A DNA stretch of 64,000 nucleotides from an uncultured Spirochaetales bacterium (GTDB lineage: Bacteria > Spirochaetota > Spirochaetia > JAFGXN01). The notes beneath the pieces were generated by a model that was not told where the DNA came from, ran no database searches, and was given only the letters and a program-made list of their open reading frames with translations. Shown here piece by piece: positions 53,039 to 61,883 of this stretch (positions are counted from its first letter, which is position 1; the number at the start of each line of letters is the position of its first letter). The DNA is taken from positions 26,863-90,862 of the forward strand of contig CASEOG010000006.1 of NCBI GenBank assembly GCA_949289575.1, given 5' to 3'. Made by a program: the position numbers and the translations under genes.

Positions 53039-54341
53039 ACTCTTTTATGCCAAAAACGGAATGCCGCTGCCGTCGGTCGTTCTTCCCGACGGCACAACCG
53101 TTCCTCTACATTCCTCCTACAATCCCGAAAAAGAGGCCTCCGGAATTGTCGAAGCCGTTGCGCAAACCGATTTGATTCTTTTTATCGGCGCCGGATGGGG
53201 TTATCTTCCCGAACAGGCCGACAACGGCAAACGGAAAGTGGTCGTTCTGATTTTCCCGGAAGAGGCCCGATTTTACGAAACCGTACGGCCGCCGTTTTTG
53301 GATCGAAAAAATATCGACGTTATCGAAACCAGTGACGATGATTCGCGATGGTGCGACGAAGCGGCTTCCCGACTGGCTCCGTTTTGTTACCGCTCTTACC
53401 GGATTCATATTCTGCCGGGATGGGAAAAAGCGGCTCCCGCCCGAACCCGAAACAGAGCCGCCCTTGCCGAAGCGCTTATCGGCCGACTGATCGACGATGC
53501 GGCCGTTTTTGTCCGTTTTGCCAAACTGTGGCACACCCATTTTTTCAAAAACATAGCCCTTCCCCGCCGTTTTCTCCCCGATTTCCGCCCGGTCGATACG
53601 ATTTGGATTGCCGGCGCCTCTCCCGAAGTCGAATCGATGGTGCCCGCATTGCGGCAGAGGCCTTCCGATTCTCTGCTGATAGCGGCCGATACCGTCTTCC
53701 CCTTCTTAACCGCCAACGGCATTGAGCCCGATTATGCGGTGACTATCGACGCACAGCCGTGGAGTCTCAGCCACTTCACCGGCCCGATACCGGCCAAAAC
53801 CGCGCTGGTGGCCGACCTGACGGCTCAACCTTCCGTAGCTGCCCGTTTCGATAAAGTGGTCTGGTGCGCCGGCGGACACCCTCTCTGCGCACTGGCTGCC
53901 CGACGGCTGAATCTGCCTCCCTTAAACACATCGGGCGGCAACGTCGCCGTTGCGGCGCTTTCGTTTGCCCGCCTTTTTCAACCGCGAGTAATCCGGACCG
54001 CCGGCATCGATTTCCGTTACCCGAACGGCAAAACATACAGCCGCGGCACCTGGCTGCCCCTCCGCTGGCAGAATACCGGCAACCGCCTGCGCCCCGCCGA
54101 CACCGAAAACGAGATTCTGCTGCAAAGCCGGCCGTACCGCTTCGAAAAGGAGACGGCAAACTATACACCGGAACTTTTTCTCCGCTATCGGGAGGCATGG
54201 AAAACGGAAACGGAAAGTCCTCCGCCCCGCTTTGAACGGAAACCCGAACAGCCGCAACGTTTGGCAGACGAGCTGAACCATCTCCCCGCAGTCTGCACCG
54301 CGCCGTTGAGATGCCGTGAATTCTATAAAAAATTAAATTGA
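53028..54341 (+). CDS. DUF115/MptE-like protein, copy 2
   Basis: 437 residues from GTG 53028, overlapping copy 1 by 11 bases. It has the same core in more divergent form: DTIWIAGASPEVESMVPAL, SLLIAADTVFPFLTANGIEPDYAVTIDAQP, TSGGNVAVAALSFARL and TAGIDFRYPNGKTYSRGT. The two copies probably arose by duplication and may glycosylate different acceptors or act together. Confidence 0.82.
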   Translation: MSVELFYAKNGMPLPSVVLPDGTTVPLHSSYNPEKEASGIVEAVAQTDLILFIGAGWGYLPEQADNGKRKVVVLIFPEEARFYETVRPPFLDRKNIDVIETSDDDSRWCDEAASRLAPFCYRSYRIHILPGWEKAAPARTRNRAALAEALIGRLIDDAAVFVRFAKLWHTHFFKNIALPRRFLPDFRPVDTIWIAGASPEVESMVPALRQRPSDSLLIAADTVFPFLTANGIEPDYAVTIDAQPWSLSHFTGPIPAKTALVADLTAQPSVAARFDKVVWCAGGHPLCALAARRLNLPPLNTSGGNVAVAALSFARLFQPRVIRTAGIDFRYPNGKTYSRGTWLPLRWQNTGNRLRPADTENEILLQSRPYRFEKETANYTPELFLRYREAWKTETESPPPRFERKPEQPQRLADELNHLPAVCTAPLRCREFYKKLN

Positions 54342-54366
54342 CAGATTCCCGGGAGTCCCTTAAAAT
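54338..54366 (+). promoter_or_regulatory. Sulfatase promoter
   Basis: TTGACA (54338-54343), 17-base spacer, TAAAAT (54361-54366). It begins on the stop codon of the preceding gene. Confidence 0.75.
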
Positions 54367-54382
54367 AATATGGGGGTTTACA

Positions 54383-55798
54383 ATGCTTAATCTCAAACAG
54401 ACTTTACTGCCGATTTCCTTGACGGCGGTCATGCCGCTTCATGCGCAAACAAAAGCCGATTATACAACCGAATCTCAACCGCAGTGCCGCAGCAAAAACA
54501 CCGACATTATCTACATCATGCTCGATGATGCCGGTTACGGCGACATACTGGCCGAAAACGATTTAAGATTGCCCAATATCGACCGCATGACAGACGAGGG
54601 GCTTCTTTTCACCGACCATTATGCCGGAGCACCCGTCTCGGCCCCCTCCCGCTGTTCGCTTTTGACAGGCAGACACACCGGTCATGCCTACATTCGCGGA
54701 AACAAAGAATACCGCAGCGAAGGACAGGAAGCACTGCCTCTTTCCGAAATAACGGTCGCAACCGTTGTTAAAGAAAACACCGGATACAAAACCGCCCTCT
54801 TCGGCAAATGGGGACTCGGTGCACCCGATTCTCCCGGGTGGAAAGAAGGACACGGAGACCCTTTACGCCACGGCTTCGACCGTTTTTACGGCTACCTGTG
54901 TCAGCGACAGGCCCACACTTATTATCCTTCCTATTTGTGGGAAGGCAGAGACGGCCGATGGACGAAAGACAAGCTTGACAACGAATATTCCCACTCGCTG
55001 ATTACGGAAAAAGCTCTCGACTTTATTAATGAATGCCATGAAACGGAGCAGCCCTACTTCCTTTATCTCGCCTATACCATTCCGCATGCGATGCTCCAAA
55101 TTCCGCAGAAATATGTCGACGAATTCTACGGGGACAAAAACTGGCCTCCTCTCAAGAAAAATTTTGCGGCCATGATGTCGCTGATGGATCGCGATGTCGG
55201 CCGCATTCTCGAAGCAGCCGGAAAGGAAAATACGATTGTTTTCTTTACGACCGACAACGGTCCTCACCGGGAAGGAGGCGCCAATCCGAAATGGTTCCGC
55301 AGTGCCGGCGATTTTCGGGGCATCAAGCGGCAGGTCTACGAAGGCGGCATCCGCGTTCCGCTGATTGTCTGGGGAAAAAATATCCGGCCGGGAACAACCG
55401 ATCATCCGAGCGCCTTTTGGGATTTTCTGCCGACCGTCACCGACATTCTCGGAATCGAAAAAGCCTATCCGACCGACGGAATTTCCTATGCGTCGACCCT
55501 TTTCGGAACCGGGAATCAGAAAGAGCATGAGTATCTCTACTGGGAATTTCACGAAACCGACTGTAAACAGGCGGTTCGCAAAGGAAACATGAAGCTGGTT
55601 CGCATGAAAGCTCACACGGGAAAATCGACTTTCGAACTCTACGATTTGAGCAGGGATCAATCGGAAAAACGCAATCTGATTAAAAAAGATCCGGAAACGG
55701 CTGCCGCCCTGATGAAAATCATGCAGGAAGCACATACGGACTCGGCTGTGTTTCCCGACATCAAACCGTTTGCACTGCCGGAAAGCGAATCGCAATAG
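54383..55798 (+). CDS. Secreted sulfatase, serine type
   Basis: 471 residues from ATG 54383 (GGGGG upstream). A signal peptide MLNLKQTLLPISLTAVMPLHA is followed by a type I sulfatase fold: metal motif IMLDDAGYGD, modified-residue motif SAPSRCSLLTGR, GKWGLG and the metal-binding TTDNGPH. The formylglycine position is Ser, not Cys, so maturation would need an anaerobic radical SAM (anSME) enzyme, not seen here. It removes sulfate esters, probably from glycans. Confidence 0.9.
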   Translation: MLNLKQTLLPISLTAVMPLHAQTKADYTTESQPQCRSKNTDIIYIMLDDAGYGDILAENDLRLPNIDRMTDEGLLFTDHYAGAPVSAPSRCSLLTGRHTGHAYIRGNKEYRSEGQEALPLSEITVATVVKENTGYKTALFGKWGLGAPDSPGWKEGHGDPLRHGFDRFYGYLCQRQAHTYYPSYLWEGRDGRWTKDKLDNEYSHSLITEKALDFINECHETEQPYFLYLAYTIPHAMLQIPQKYVDEFYGDKNWPPLKKNFAAMMSLMDRDVGRILEAAGKENTIVFFTTDNGPHREGGANPKWFRSAGDFRGIKRQVYEGGIRVPLIVWGKNIRPGTTDHPSAFWDFLPTVTDILGIEKAYPTDGISYASTLFGTGNQKEHEYLYWEFHETDCKQAVRKGNMKLVRMKAHTGKSTFELYDLSRDQSEKRNLIKKDPETAAALMKIMQEAHTDSAVFPDIKPFALPESESQ

Positions 55799-55804
55799 GA
55801 AAAA

Positions 55805-56590
55805 TCACGGAAAAAGATTTCCCAGCAAAATCGGATCGGAAAATCCGTCTGTCGTCAACTCCTGAACCGCCGTTGCCGGCCGCAGGTAAAGGCGTAAACT
55901 CTCACCGAACCACTGAGGCTGATAGAGTCTCACTTTTTTGATGTCGGTTCCTTTTCTGACGGAAAAATTCAAATACCGGACCCGCCCGTTTTGAGAATTG
56001 TAACCGTTCTCCCAACGCTCTTTTGCTCCCGGCGCCAAACTGTCCGATTCCGACAGCGGCAGGGAATACTTTTCTTCACCGACATAAAAATCCGAGAGAT
56101 AAAATTCGGTATTATTGGTCATCTCGATGGTAATCTCTTTTCCGCCGAGAAGATCGCTTAAATATTCGGTCGCAACCGTATTTTTCGATCGCACCTCCGT
56201 ATCGTCGGTTAAATCGAGCCAGTCGCCGTTGCCGAAATAGGTGCCCGATTCGATAAAAACTTCGACCCGTTCCGGATAGGCAAAAACACCGCCCTCGTCG
56301 ATTTTGTTGTGATAAAAAACAATGTACCATTCGAGCCGATCGCCCGGCTGAATCGATTCGGGAACGATAAACTCACGCCTTTGTTCCGGCCGAAATGTCA
56401 TCTCAAACTCGTCCGAATAGGCATCGAATTTTCCCGTACCTTTGAAGAGAAACATCGAATAGCCGTTGCAGGTGACCTCGGTGATGTAACCGCGCGATGT
56501 CAGATTGGAAACCAGAATCGTCTGCGGTTTAAAAATATCACAGGAAACAAGCGAGAAGAATGAAAAAAGCAAAATAAATAACGGTTTCAT
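55805..56590 (-). CDS. Lipoprotein, paralogue group member 1
   Basis: 261 residues. Signal peptide with lipobox LVSC (Cys 18). The mature part opens with TILVSNLTSRGYITEV and has a second similar stretch (EITIEMTNNTEFYLSDF). Beta-rich; no family recognised. It is last of four lipoprotein genes on this strand and begins at the stop of the next one. Confidence 0.72.
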   Translation of the reverse strand: MKPLFILLFSFFSLVSCDIFKPQTILVSNLTSRGYITEVTCNGYSMFLFKGTGKFDAYSDEFEMTFRPEQRREFIVPESIQPGDRLEWYIVFYHNKIDEGGVFAYPERVEVFIESGTYFGNGDWLDLTDDTEVRSKNTVATEYLSDLLGGKEITIEMTNNTEFYLSDFYVGEEKYSLPLSESDSLAPGAKERWENGYNSQNGRVRYLNFSVRKGTDIKKVRLYQPQWFGESLRLYLRPATAVQELTTDGFSDPILLGNLFP

Positions 56591-57333
56591 TATCCGCCCA
56601 ACTCCCCGGCTTCCGACACCTCGACTCCGCCGTCCAACAAAAGACGCACCCGAACGATCTGCCCCGCTATCATAGCCGGAATATCCGCCGTCGGATTTCC
56701 CCCGGGAACACCCGAAAGAAAACGAAAATTCAATTCAAAGCCGACCGGCAAAGGATCAAAAGCATAAACGGCGGTTTCTCCTTTTGCCACAGTCCGTTCC
56801 GAAACCGACCCGATGCCCCGAACCAGAAAATCGGATTTTGTGCAAAGAGTATTGCCCCGGAAAACTTCACAGGAAGCCGTCCCCGCATTCTCAACCGCTA
56901 TATAGGCTTTTCTGTAAACCGTCCCGTACGGTGCCCGATTCAAATCGGTCGTGTACTCTCTCTTATTGACGGACAGAGGGACTGTCAGATAAATTTCCGG
57001 CTCAAAATACTCTTCATAGTAGGTGACCATCGAATCGGCTACGGGAGGCATGACCGTTAAAACCGGCAGCAGAAAATAGGGATAAAAAACGAGCCGGTCG
57101 ACGGTTTGCGCCGGCAGATAACGGAAGAGTCTGATACTGCTTTCGAGAGCATCGACCGACCGCACCAACACCAACGAATCCCGGCTTTTGTCGGGCGCAT
57201 CCCGAAGGAAAACATCGTAAGGAGTCAGATTCTGCACCCGAATTTGAACCGGATCGGGTTTTTCCCGTGTCGGATCGCAAGAGAAGAGCGTGACAGCCGC
57301 CAGAGCGGCCGCCACGACTCGAAAACATTTCAT
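56590..57333 (-). CDS. Lipoprotein, paralogue group member 2
   Basis: 247 residues. Signal peptide to LFSC (Cys 19), then VQIRVQNLTPYDVFLRDAP, matching the opening of its neighbours, and a second repeat-like stretch AYIAVENAGTASCEVFRGN. Function unknown. It follows member 3 by three bases. Confidence 0.72.
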   Translation of the reverse strand: MKCFRVVAAALAAVTLFSCDPTREKPDPVQIRVQNLTPYDVFLRDAPDKSRDSLVLVRSVDALESSIRLFRYLPAQTVDRLVFYPYFLLPVLTVMPPVADSMVTYYEEYFEPEIYLTVPLSVNKREYTTDLNRAPYGTVYRKAYIAVENAGTASCEVFRGNTLCTKSDFLVRGIGSVSERTVAKGETAVYAFDPLPVGFELNFRFLSGVPGGNPTADIPAMIAGQIVRVRLLLDGGVEVSEAGELGG

Positions 57334-57336
57334 GAG

Positions 57337-58434
57337 TTATTCTTCTGTAAAAATGTCGCCGAGATCGATTTCTCTAACCTGATATGTTCCGTCTCCGTCA
57401 ATAACCAGGTTATCATTTCCGTCGTTTTTAACGGTAATCGAGTAAACAAATCCGGCTTGCATTTCTACGGAAGGCAATTCCAACTTTTTAAATCCTGAAA
57501 CAATATTTAAACCACCGAATTTTTTTGAAGGCGCATAAGAAGCGCCTGCTTTCGGCATTTCCAACTGGAAGGCATAAGTTTCGGCATAATTAATAGTTTT
57601 GGTCTTCATCTGGCTCTGATACAAAATCGAAGAACCGTTTCTGACCTCAATACCGTTATTGAAATTGTTTGTCACTTCCAAATAAGCATACTGGAAATCG
57701 TACGTTATATCGGTCGGATCAAACAAATCTTTTTTTAAATCAAATACCTCTTCTGTATCATCTAAACGAAATGAAAGGAAATAAGGGTCGTCGGCTTTGT
57801 CGACAGGATAATACGTAATGGTTTCTTTCAGTTTGGGACTGTATCTTCGCAAAACCACATATAACTCATAATCACCAGATCCCAAATAGAGTTTTGTTTT
57901 CTTTTGTTGTGCCGGTATATAGCCGACAGGCACTCCGTTCGGTCCGTCTAAGCGAAGCTCGGCATTCATCTCGGTAAAATTGTTAACAATCAGACTGCCG
58001 CTTCCTCCCAAACTTTTGGAAATGGTATACGTATAGTTTGAAACATCAGCATTAGCATTGTAGGCAACATAAATAGTTGTAAAAACCGGAGCCTGACTTA
58101 AATCCGTTAAATTGGCTTTATAGTCTTCATGACGCATTAAAACCAACGGAAAATCATGTGTTGAATTAAATACATCAGCATTCGGGTTATCTTTCTTGCT
58201 TTTCGAAAAATAATGAGCGGTCTGACCGGCCCTAACACCGCCGATTAAGTTTTTCACATCGGCTGTTCCGTGAAAGGCGACCAGATTTTCCTGTGTTTCG
58301 TTTCTCACCAGCAAAGCACGGTCGGCACCGGTCGCCGATTTGAATCCGGGCGACAGAATTCCCGATACAAAATAATACTCGTCACATCCCATGACCGCCA
58401 ACGAAACGGCCAATACCAACAGCAGTTTTTTCAT
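57337..58434 (-). CDS. Lipoprotein, paralogue group member 3
   Basis: 365 residues. Signal peptide to VMGC (Cys 17). Three similar stretches: RALLVRNETQENLVAF, GSLIVNNFTEMNAELRLDG and AYLEVTNNFNNGIEVRNGS, suggesting internal repeats of the domain seen in its neighbours. It is more AT-rich than flanking genes. GAGGAGG precedes the ATG. Confidence 0.74.
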   Translation of the reverse strand: MKKLLLVLAVSLAVMGCDEYYFVSGILSPGFKSATGADRALLVRNETQENLVAFHGTADVKNLIGGVRAGQTAHYFSKSKKDNPNADVFNSTHDFPLVLMRHEDYKANLTDLSQAPVFTTIYVAYNANADVSNYTYTISKSLGGSGSLIVNNFTEMNAELRLDGPNGVPVGYIPAQQKKTKLYLGSGDYELYVVLRRYSPKLKETITYYPVDKADDPYFLSFRLDDTEEVFDLKKDLFDPTDITYDFQYAYLEVTNNFNNGIEVRNGSSILYQSQMKTKTINYAETYAFQLEMPKAGASYAPSKKFGGLNIVSGFKKLELPSVEMQAGFVYSITVKNDGNDNLVIDGDGTYQVREIDLGDIFTEE

Positions 58435-58471
58435 AATATTTTACCTCCTCATTATGAAAAACGAAATAAAA

Positions 58472-60097
58472 TTATGTCTGACGTCCCAGAAAGACGGCAA
58501 CATCCGAGGCCATACGCGATAATACGGTTTCGACTTCCGAATCGGTCAGTGCCTTTTCCCTGTCGTAATCGGGGCGGAAACCGGGTGTTTTCAGATGGGA
58601 GAGCGAAGACGGCAGGTTGATATATTCTTTTCCCGCCGAACCGTAAACCGTTTTTGTTTCGCGCGCTGTGTACACGGTCCGGCCGCTCCACAGGTCGATC
58701 ACTTCGGCCGTGCCGCGCAGATCGAATTCGAAAATATATTCACGTTCCGTCAGCTGAACCGACGACGAAACCGTATCGATGTCGTAATACCATTGTCCCG
58801 AAGAGGGTTTGCCGAGACGGACACCTTCCTGCATCAAAATCGATTCGAAAGCGGCCTGATTGCCGATTGATGACCGCAGACGGTTATAGGCCGATTCGGA
58901 AACGGTCGCCGAGGAAACGGTCGAAACAACACCGTTTCTGTCCGTCTTTACGGTCACGCGATAAGAAGGAACCCGATAACTGCGAAAGCGGTCTTCGGTC
59001 CGTTTGCGCACCTCCGATCCGGAAGGAAGCGCCAGGGTGACCGCCACCATATAATCGCATCCGGAATTGTGCGCGGTACTCTGAACCGTGTACAGACTGC
59101 CGTTCCAGATGACGGCATTCAGACTGAGTGTCGGAAATTCGATGTAGCGGTTACCGATTAATCGTCTTGCCAGTTCCTGCCGAAATTCGGCGGCCACGGC
59201 CGTCCCGTTAAAATAACCGAAAGAGGAAGAGCGCCAATAGGTCGAACCGTTACTCCAGTCGGGCGAATAGCAGAAAACGCGAACGGTCAAACGGTCTTTT
59301 AATCTTGCCATCCGTGCCGCCGAATCTTTGTAACCGGGCACCTGCGCAACCGCTTTTTCGAAAAGAGACATCGCTTCTTTCAGTTCCGTACGGGATGCAC
59401 TTCCCGACTTGGCAACAGCCGTCGTATAATAGAGTTCCGCCAGTTTGGTTCTGACATCGCTCATCCGTTGCGCGGTATCCGAATAAGAGGGATCCCATTT
59501 TCCGACAGCCGTAAAGCAGTCGAGTGCTTTTAAAAGCGTCTGCTCGTCGGATCCGCGCGCCAACAGGAGTGCTTTATCGTACAGAACGGAGGCCATTTCG
59601 AATCGGACCCGCGATTTTTCTCCGTCCGGGGCATAGTTGAGGGCTTTCACGCCGTAATTATGGGCATCCCGATAATCGACCGCTTTTTGGGCATACGAGA
59701 GAAAGAGAAAGACCGCATCCGCTCTCGCCTGCGACAAATCGGCCGTATAATCGGGAAACGTAACGTTTTCCAATCCGAGAGCCGCCGCACGGCCGGTGAC
59801 TTTGACCAGTTTTTCGTAAATCTGCACCCGCTGTTCGGTTCGGGCGGGGTCTTCGCTTAAGGCCGCCTGTTTGAGCAGCGCTTCGCCGTTTTGAAGCGCC
59901 GGCGTGTAATATTCGGTAATGAGGCTCACCGCCTTTTTGTAACGCGGATTTTCGTCGAGAATCTGCGCCGCGGTGTATACCGCATCCAGGTAAGCGCCGT
60001 CCCCGAGCGAGGCTTCTGCCTGACGGTACATTTTCGCCGTCATACAACCGGAAAGAGTCAGAAAAAAAACAGAGAAGAAAACAACCGACTTTTTCAT
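58472..60097 (-). CDS. TPR-like lipoprotein heading the lipoprotein operon
   Basis: 541 residues from ATG 60097. Signal peptide to LSGC (Cys 19), then helical repeats (MYRQAEASLGDGAYLDAVYTA and following helices, SLFEKAVAQVPGYKDSAARM) of TPR type. A C-terminal beta-rich half follows, with a GlnE-free region around YFNGTAVAAEFRQELARRL and FDLRGTAEVIDLWSGRTVY. Function unknown; possibly an envelope assembly scaffold. Its transcript is predicted to be leaderless. Confidence 0.78.
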   Translation of the reverse strand: MKKSVVFFSVFFLTLSGCMTAKMYRQAEASLGDGAYLDAVYTAAQILDENPRYKKAVSLITEYYTPALQNGEALLKQAALSEDPARTEQRVQIYEKLVKVTGRAAALGLENVTFPDYTADLSQARADAVFLFLSYAQKAVDYRDAHNYGVKALNYAPDGEKSRVRFEMASVLYDKALLLARGSDEQTLLKALDCFTAVGKWDPSYSDTAQRMSDVRTKLAELYYTTAVAKSGSASRTELKEAMSLFEKAVAQVPGYKDSAARMARLKDRLTVRVFCYSPDWSNGSTYWRSSSFGYFNGTAVAAEFRQELARRLIGNRYIEFPTLSLNAVIWNGSLYTVQSTAHNSGCDYMVAVTLALPSGSEVRKRTEDRFRSYRVPSYRVTVKTDRNGVVSTVSSATVSESAYNRLRSSIGNQAAFESILMQEGVRLGKPSSGQWYYDIDTVSSSVQLTEREYIFEFDLRGTAEVIDLWSGRTVYTARETKTVYGSAGKEYINLPSSLSHLKTPGFRPDYDREKALTDSEVETVLSRMASDVAVFLGRQT

Positions 60098-60103
60098 ACA
60101 TTC

Positions 60104-60132
60104 AATATAACACATCAATGTAACGAAAACAA
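60104..60132 (-). promoter_or_regulatory. Leaderless promoter of the lipoprotein operon
   Basis: Minus strand TTGTTT (60127-60132), 17-base spacer, TATATT (60104-60109), GAATGT, ATG 60097. Confidence 0.67.
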
Positions 60133-60171
60133 GTCGAAATCGAGGAATTCCGCCCTCTTTTTCTTTCCCGC

Positions 60172-60200
60172 TTGACAAAAGACGAAAAAAAAGTTAGTAT
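60172..60200 (+). promoter_or_regulatory. tRNA-Leu promoter
   Basis: TTGACA (60172-60177), 17-base spacer, TAGTAT (60195-60200), ten bases before the tRNA 5' end. Confidence 0.8.
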
Positions 60201-60210
60201 GCTGACAGAT

Positions 60211-60294
60211 GCGGTCGTGGTGAAATTGGTAGACACGCCAGCTTGAGGGGCTGGTGAATGTACTTTCGTGCTGGTTCAAGTCCAGTCGGCCGCA
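60211..60294 (+). tRNA. tRNA-Leu (anticodon GAG)
   Basis: Class II tRNA with a long variable arm (tgaatgtactttcgt). The acceptor stem gcggtcg pairs with cggccgc (one G-U), the D loop reads ggtagacacgcc, the anticodon loop cttgagg gives GAG, and the T arm is ggttcaagtcc. CCA is not encoded, so Cca must add it. Confidence 0.95.
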
Positions 60295-60325
60295 AAAAAC
60301 CCGAATCGGAAGATTCGGGTTTTTT
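60294..60325. terminator. Bidirectional terminator between tRNA-Leu and znuB
   Basis: A-run, CCCGAATC (60300-60307), loop GGAA, GATTCGGG (60312-60319), then T-run. Serves tRNA-Leu and the convergent ABC transporter operon. Confidence 0.88.
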
Positions 60326-60355
60326 GTTTGCCGGTAGAAAATACGATTGAACGCT

Positions 60356-61168
60356 TTACGGACGGCGGAAAATGCGCGCCGCCAACGGCCTGACCGGCAA
60401 CGACAGAAGGAAAAAGAGAAACAGAACGCAGACCAGAACGGGGCCGGAGGGCAAATCGAAACGGTAAGTCAGCGCAAACGCGGAGACGGCCGCCGTCAGC
60501 GAGACGGTTGCCGCCACCGCGGTTGCCGCCGGCAGACGCCGCACCAGCCGGAAAGCGGTCAGCCCCGGCAGAATCAGCTGTGCGGTAATCAGAATCACGC
60601 CGACGCTTTTCACCGTTATCACCACATTGACGGCAATCAGCACCATGAAGGTGTAATAAACAAACGAGACGGGAATGCCGTAAACGCGCGCAATGACGGG
60701 GTTGTACGACCAGTAAAAAAGCCACCGGTAAAAAACCAGCAGATAAAGGGCATTGACGGCGAGCAGAACGGACAAAGCGATCAGATCGGCAGGCGTCATA
60801 AAGAGAAAATTGCCGAACAGATAACCGGCCAGATCGACGGTATAATCCCGATTAAACGAAAGCAGAATCACGGAAACAGCCATCGAAACCGCCAGAAAAA
60901 TCATGGTGATGTTGACCTGCTCCGTGCGGTTGTTTTTCGTCAAAAAGGAGATAACGAGCGAAAAGAAAACAACGGCACCCAGCGATACAATCGTTATATT
61001 CCAATCGAAAAGAAGCGCCAGAGCAATGCCGGAAAAGGTGATGTGGGCAAAGGCTTCGCTCATAAACGATACTTTGTTCAACGTTACCGGAACGGAAAGC
61101 AGCGAGGTAGAGGCCGAGGCAAGCAGGACCCCGACAAAGGCGGTCAGCAGCAGAGAGCTCTCAAACAT
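60356..61168 (-). CDS. znuB: Zinc/manganese ABC transporter permease
   Basis: 270 residues from ATG 61168. About eight transmembrane helices of the ABC-3 (ZnuB/MntB) family: MSEAFAHITFSGIALALLF near the N-terminus and VKSVGVILITAQLILPGLTA as the conserved loop. It overlaps the ATPase gene by eight bases. Frame upstream of 61168 is non-homologous. Confidence 0.9.
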   Translation of the reverse strand: MFESSLLLTAFVGVLLASASTSLLSVPVTLNKVSFMSEAFAHITFSGIALALLFDWNITIVSLGAVVFFSLVISFLTKNNRTEQVNITMIFLAVSMAVSVILLSFNRDYTVDLAGYLFGNFLFMTPADLIALSVLLAVNALYLLVFYRWLFYWSYNPVIARVYGIPVSFVYYTFMVLIAVNVVITVKSVGVILITAQLILPGLTAFRLVRRLPAATAVAATVSLTAAVSAFALTYRFDLPSGPVLVCVLFLFFLLSLPVRPLAARIFRRP

Positions 61169-61883
61169 GGTCTTTCTCCAAAAGGCGGATAGCGTTTCCG
61201 AATGTTTTGGTGACGACATCGGCGGACAGAAGTTCCGGGCGGGTGTGGCTGTGCAATGTTTTGTTGAGACAGACAATCGTGTCGGAGGCGGCAAAGGCGG
61301 TCTGCAAATCGTGAGAGATGTTGACAATCGTCTTCCCCTCTTCTTTCAGGCGGGCGAGAATCGTATAAAGACGGGAAACCCCTTTTTTGTCAACGTTGGA
61401 TTCCGGTTCGTCGAGAAAAAAACAGATCGAATCGGCCGCCACGGCGCGCGCCAGCAGCACCCGCTGAAACTCACCGCCGGAGAGTTCGCCGACAAAGCGG
61501 TTTTCGAATCCTCCCAATTCGACATACTCGAGAGCGGCGGCAATGCGGCGGCGGCTGTCGCGCGGCGGAAAGAGACGGCCTTTCATCAGTCCGAGCCGCA
61601 CCGTATCGGCGACGGTTGCCGGAAAGAGCGGATCGAAGGTTTCCTTTTGCGGGACATAGCCGAAGTTGTGAGTTTTCACCCAGCGGCGGTGATCGACACC
61701 GTCAATCGTAACCGAACCTTCGTAACCGGAAAGCAGTCCGAGAATAATTTTCATGAGTGTCGATTTTCCGGCTCCGTTGGGACCGATGAGAGAAACAAAT
61801 TCCCCGTCGGCAATGTCGAGGTTCACCTTTTCAAGAATCGTCCGGCTGCCCTTTTTATAGGTCAGATTTTCAATGCGAATCAT
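61161..61883 (-). CDS. znuC: Zinc/manganese ABC transporter ATP-binding protein
   Basis: 240 residues from ATG 61883. Walker A GPNGAGKST, Q-loop VPQKETFDPLFPATV, signature LSGGEFQRVLLARA, Walker B CFFLDEPESNVD, H-loop NISHD. Energises uptake with the adjacent permease and binding protein; overlaps znuA by 14 bases. An in-frame TTG at 61895 is a less likely start. Confidence 0.93.
   Translation of the reverse strand: MIRIENLTYKKGSRTILEKVNLDIADGEFVSLIGPNGAGKSTLMKIILGLLSGYEGSVTIDGVDHRRWVKTHNFGYVPQKETFDPLFPATVADTVRLGLMKGRLFPPRDSRRRIAAALEYVELGGFENRFVGELSGGEFQRVLLARAVAADSICFFLDEPESNVDKKGVSRLYTILARLKEEGKTIVNISHDLQTAFAASDTIVCLNKTLHSHTRPELLSADVVTKTFGNAIRLLEKDHV

Noticed and set aside
54338..54382. 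TTG at 54338 as the sulfatase start
   Set aside because: It belongs to the TTGACA -35; the signal peptide begins at ATG 54383.
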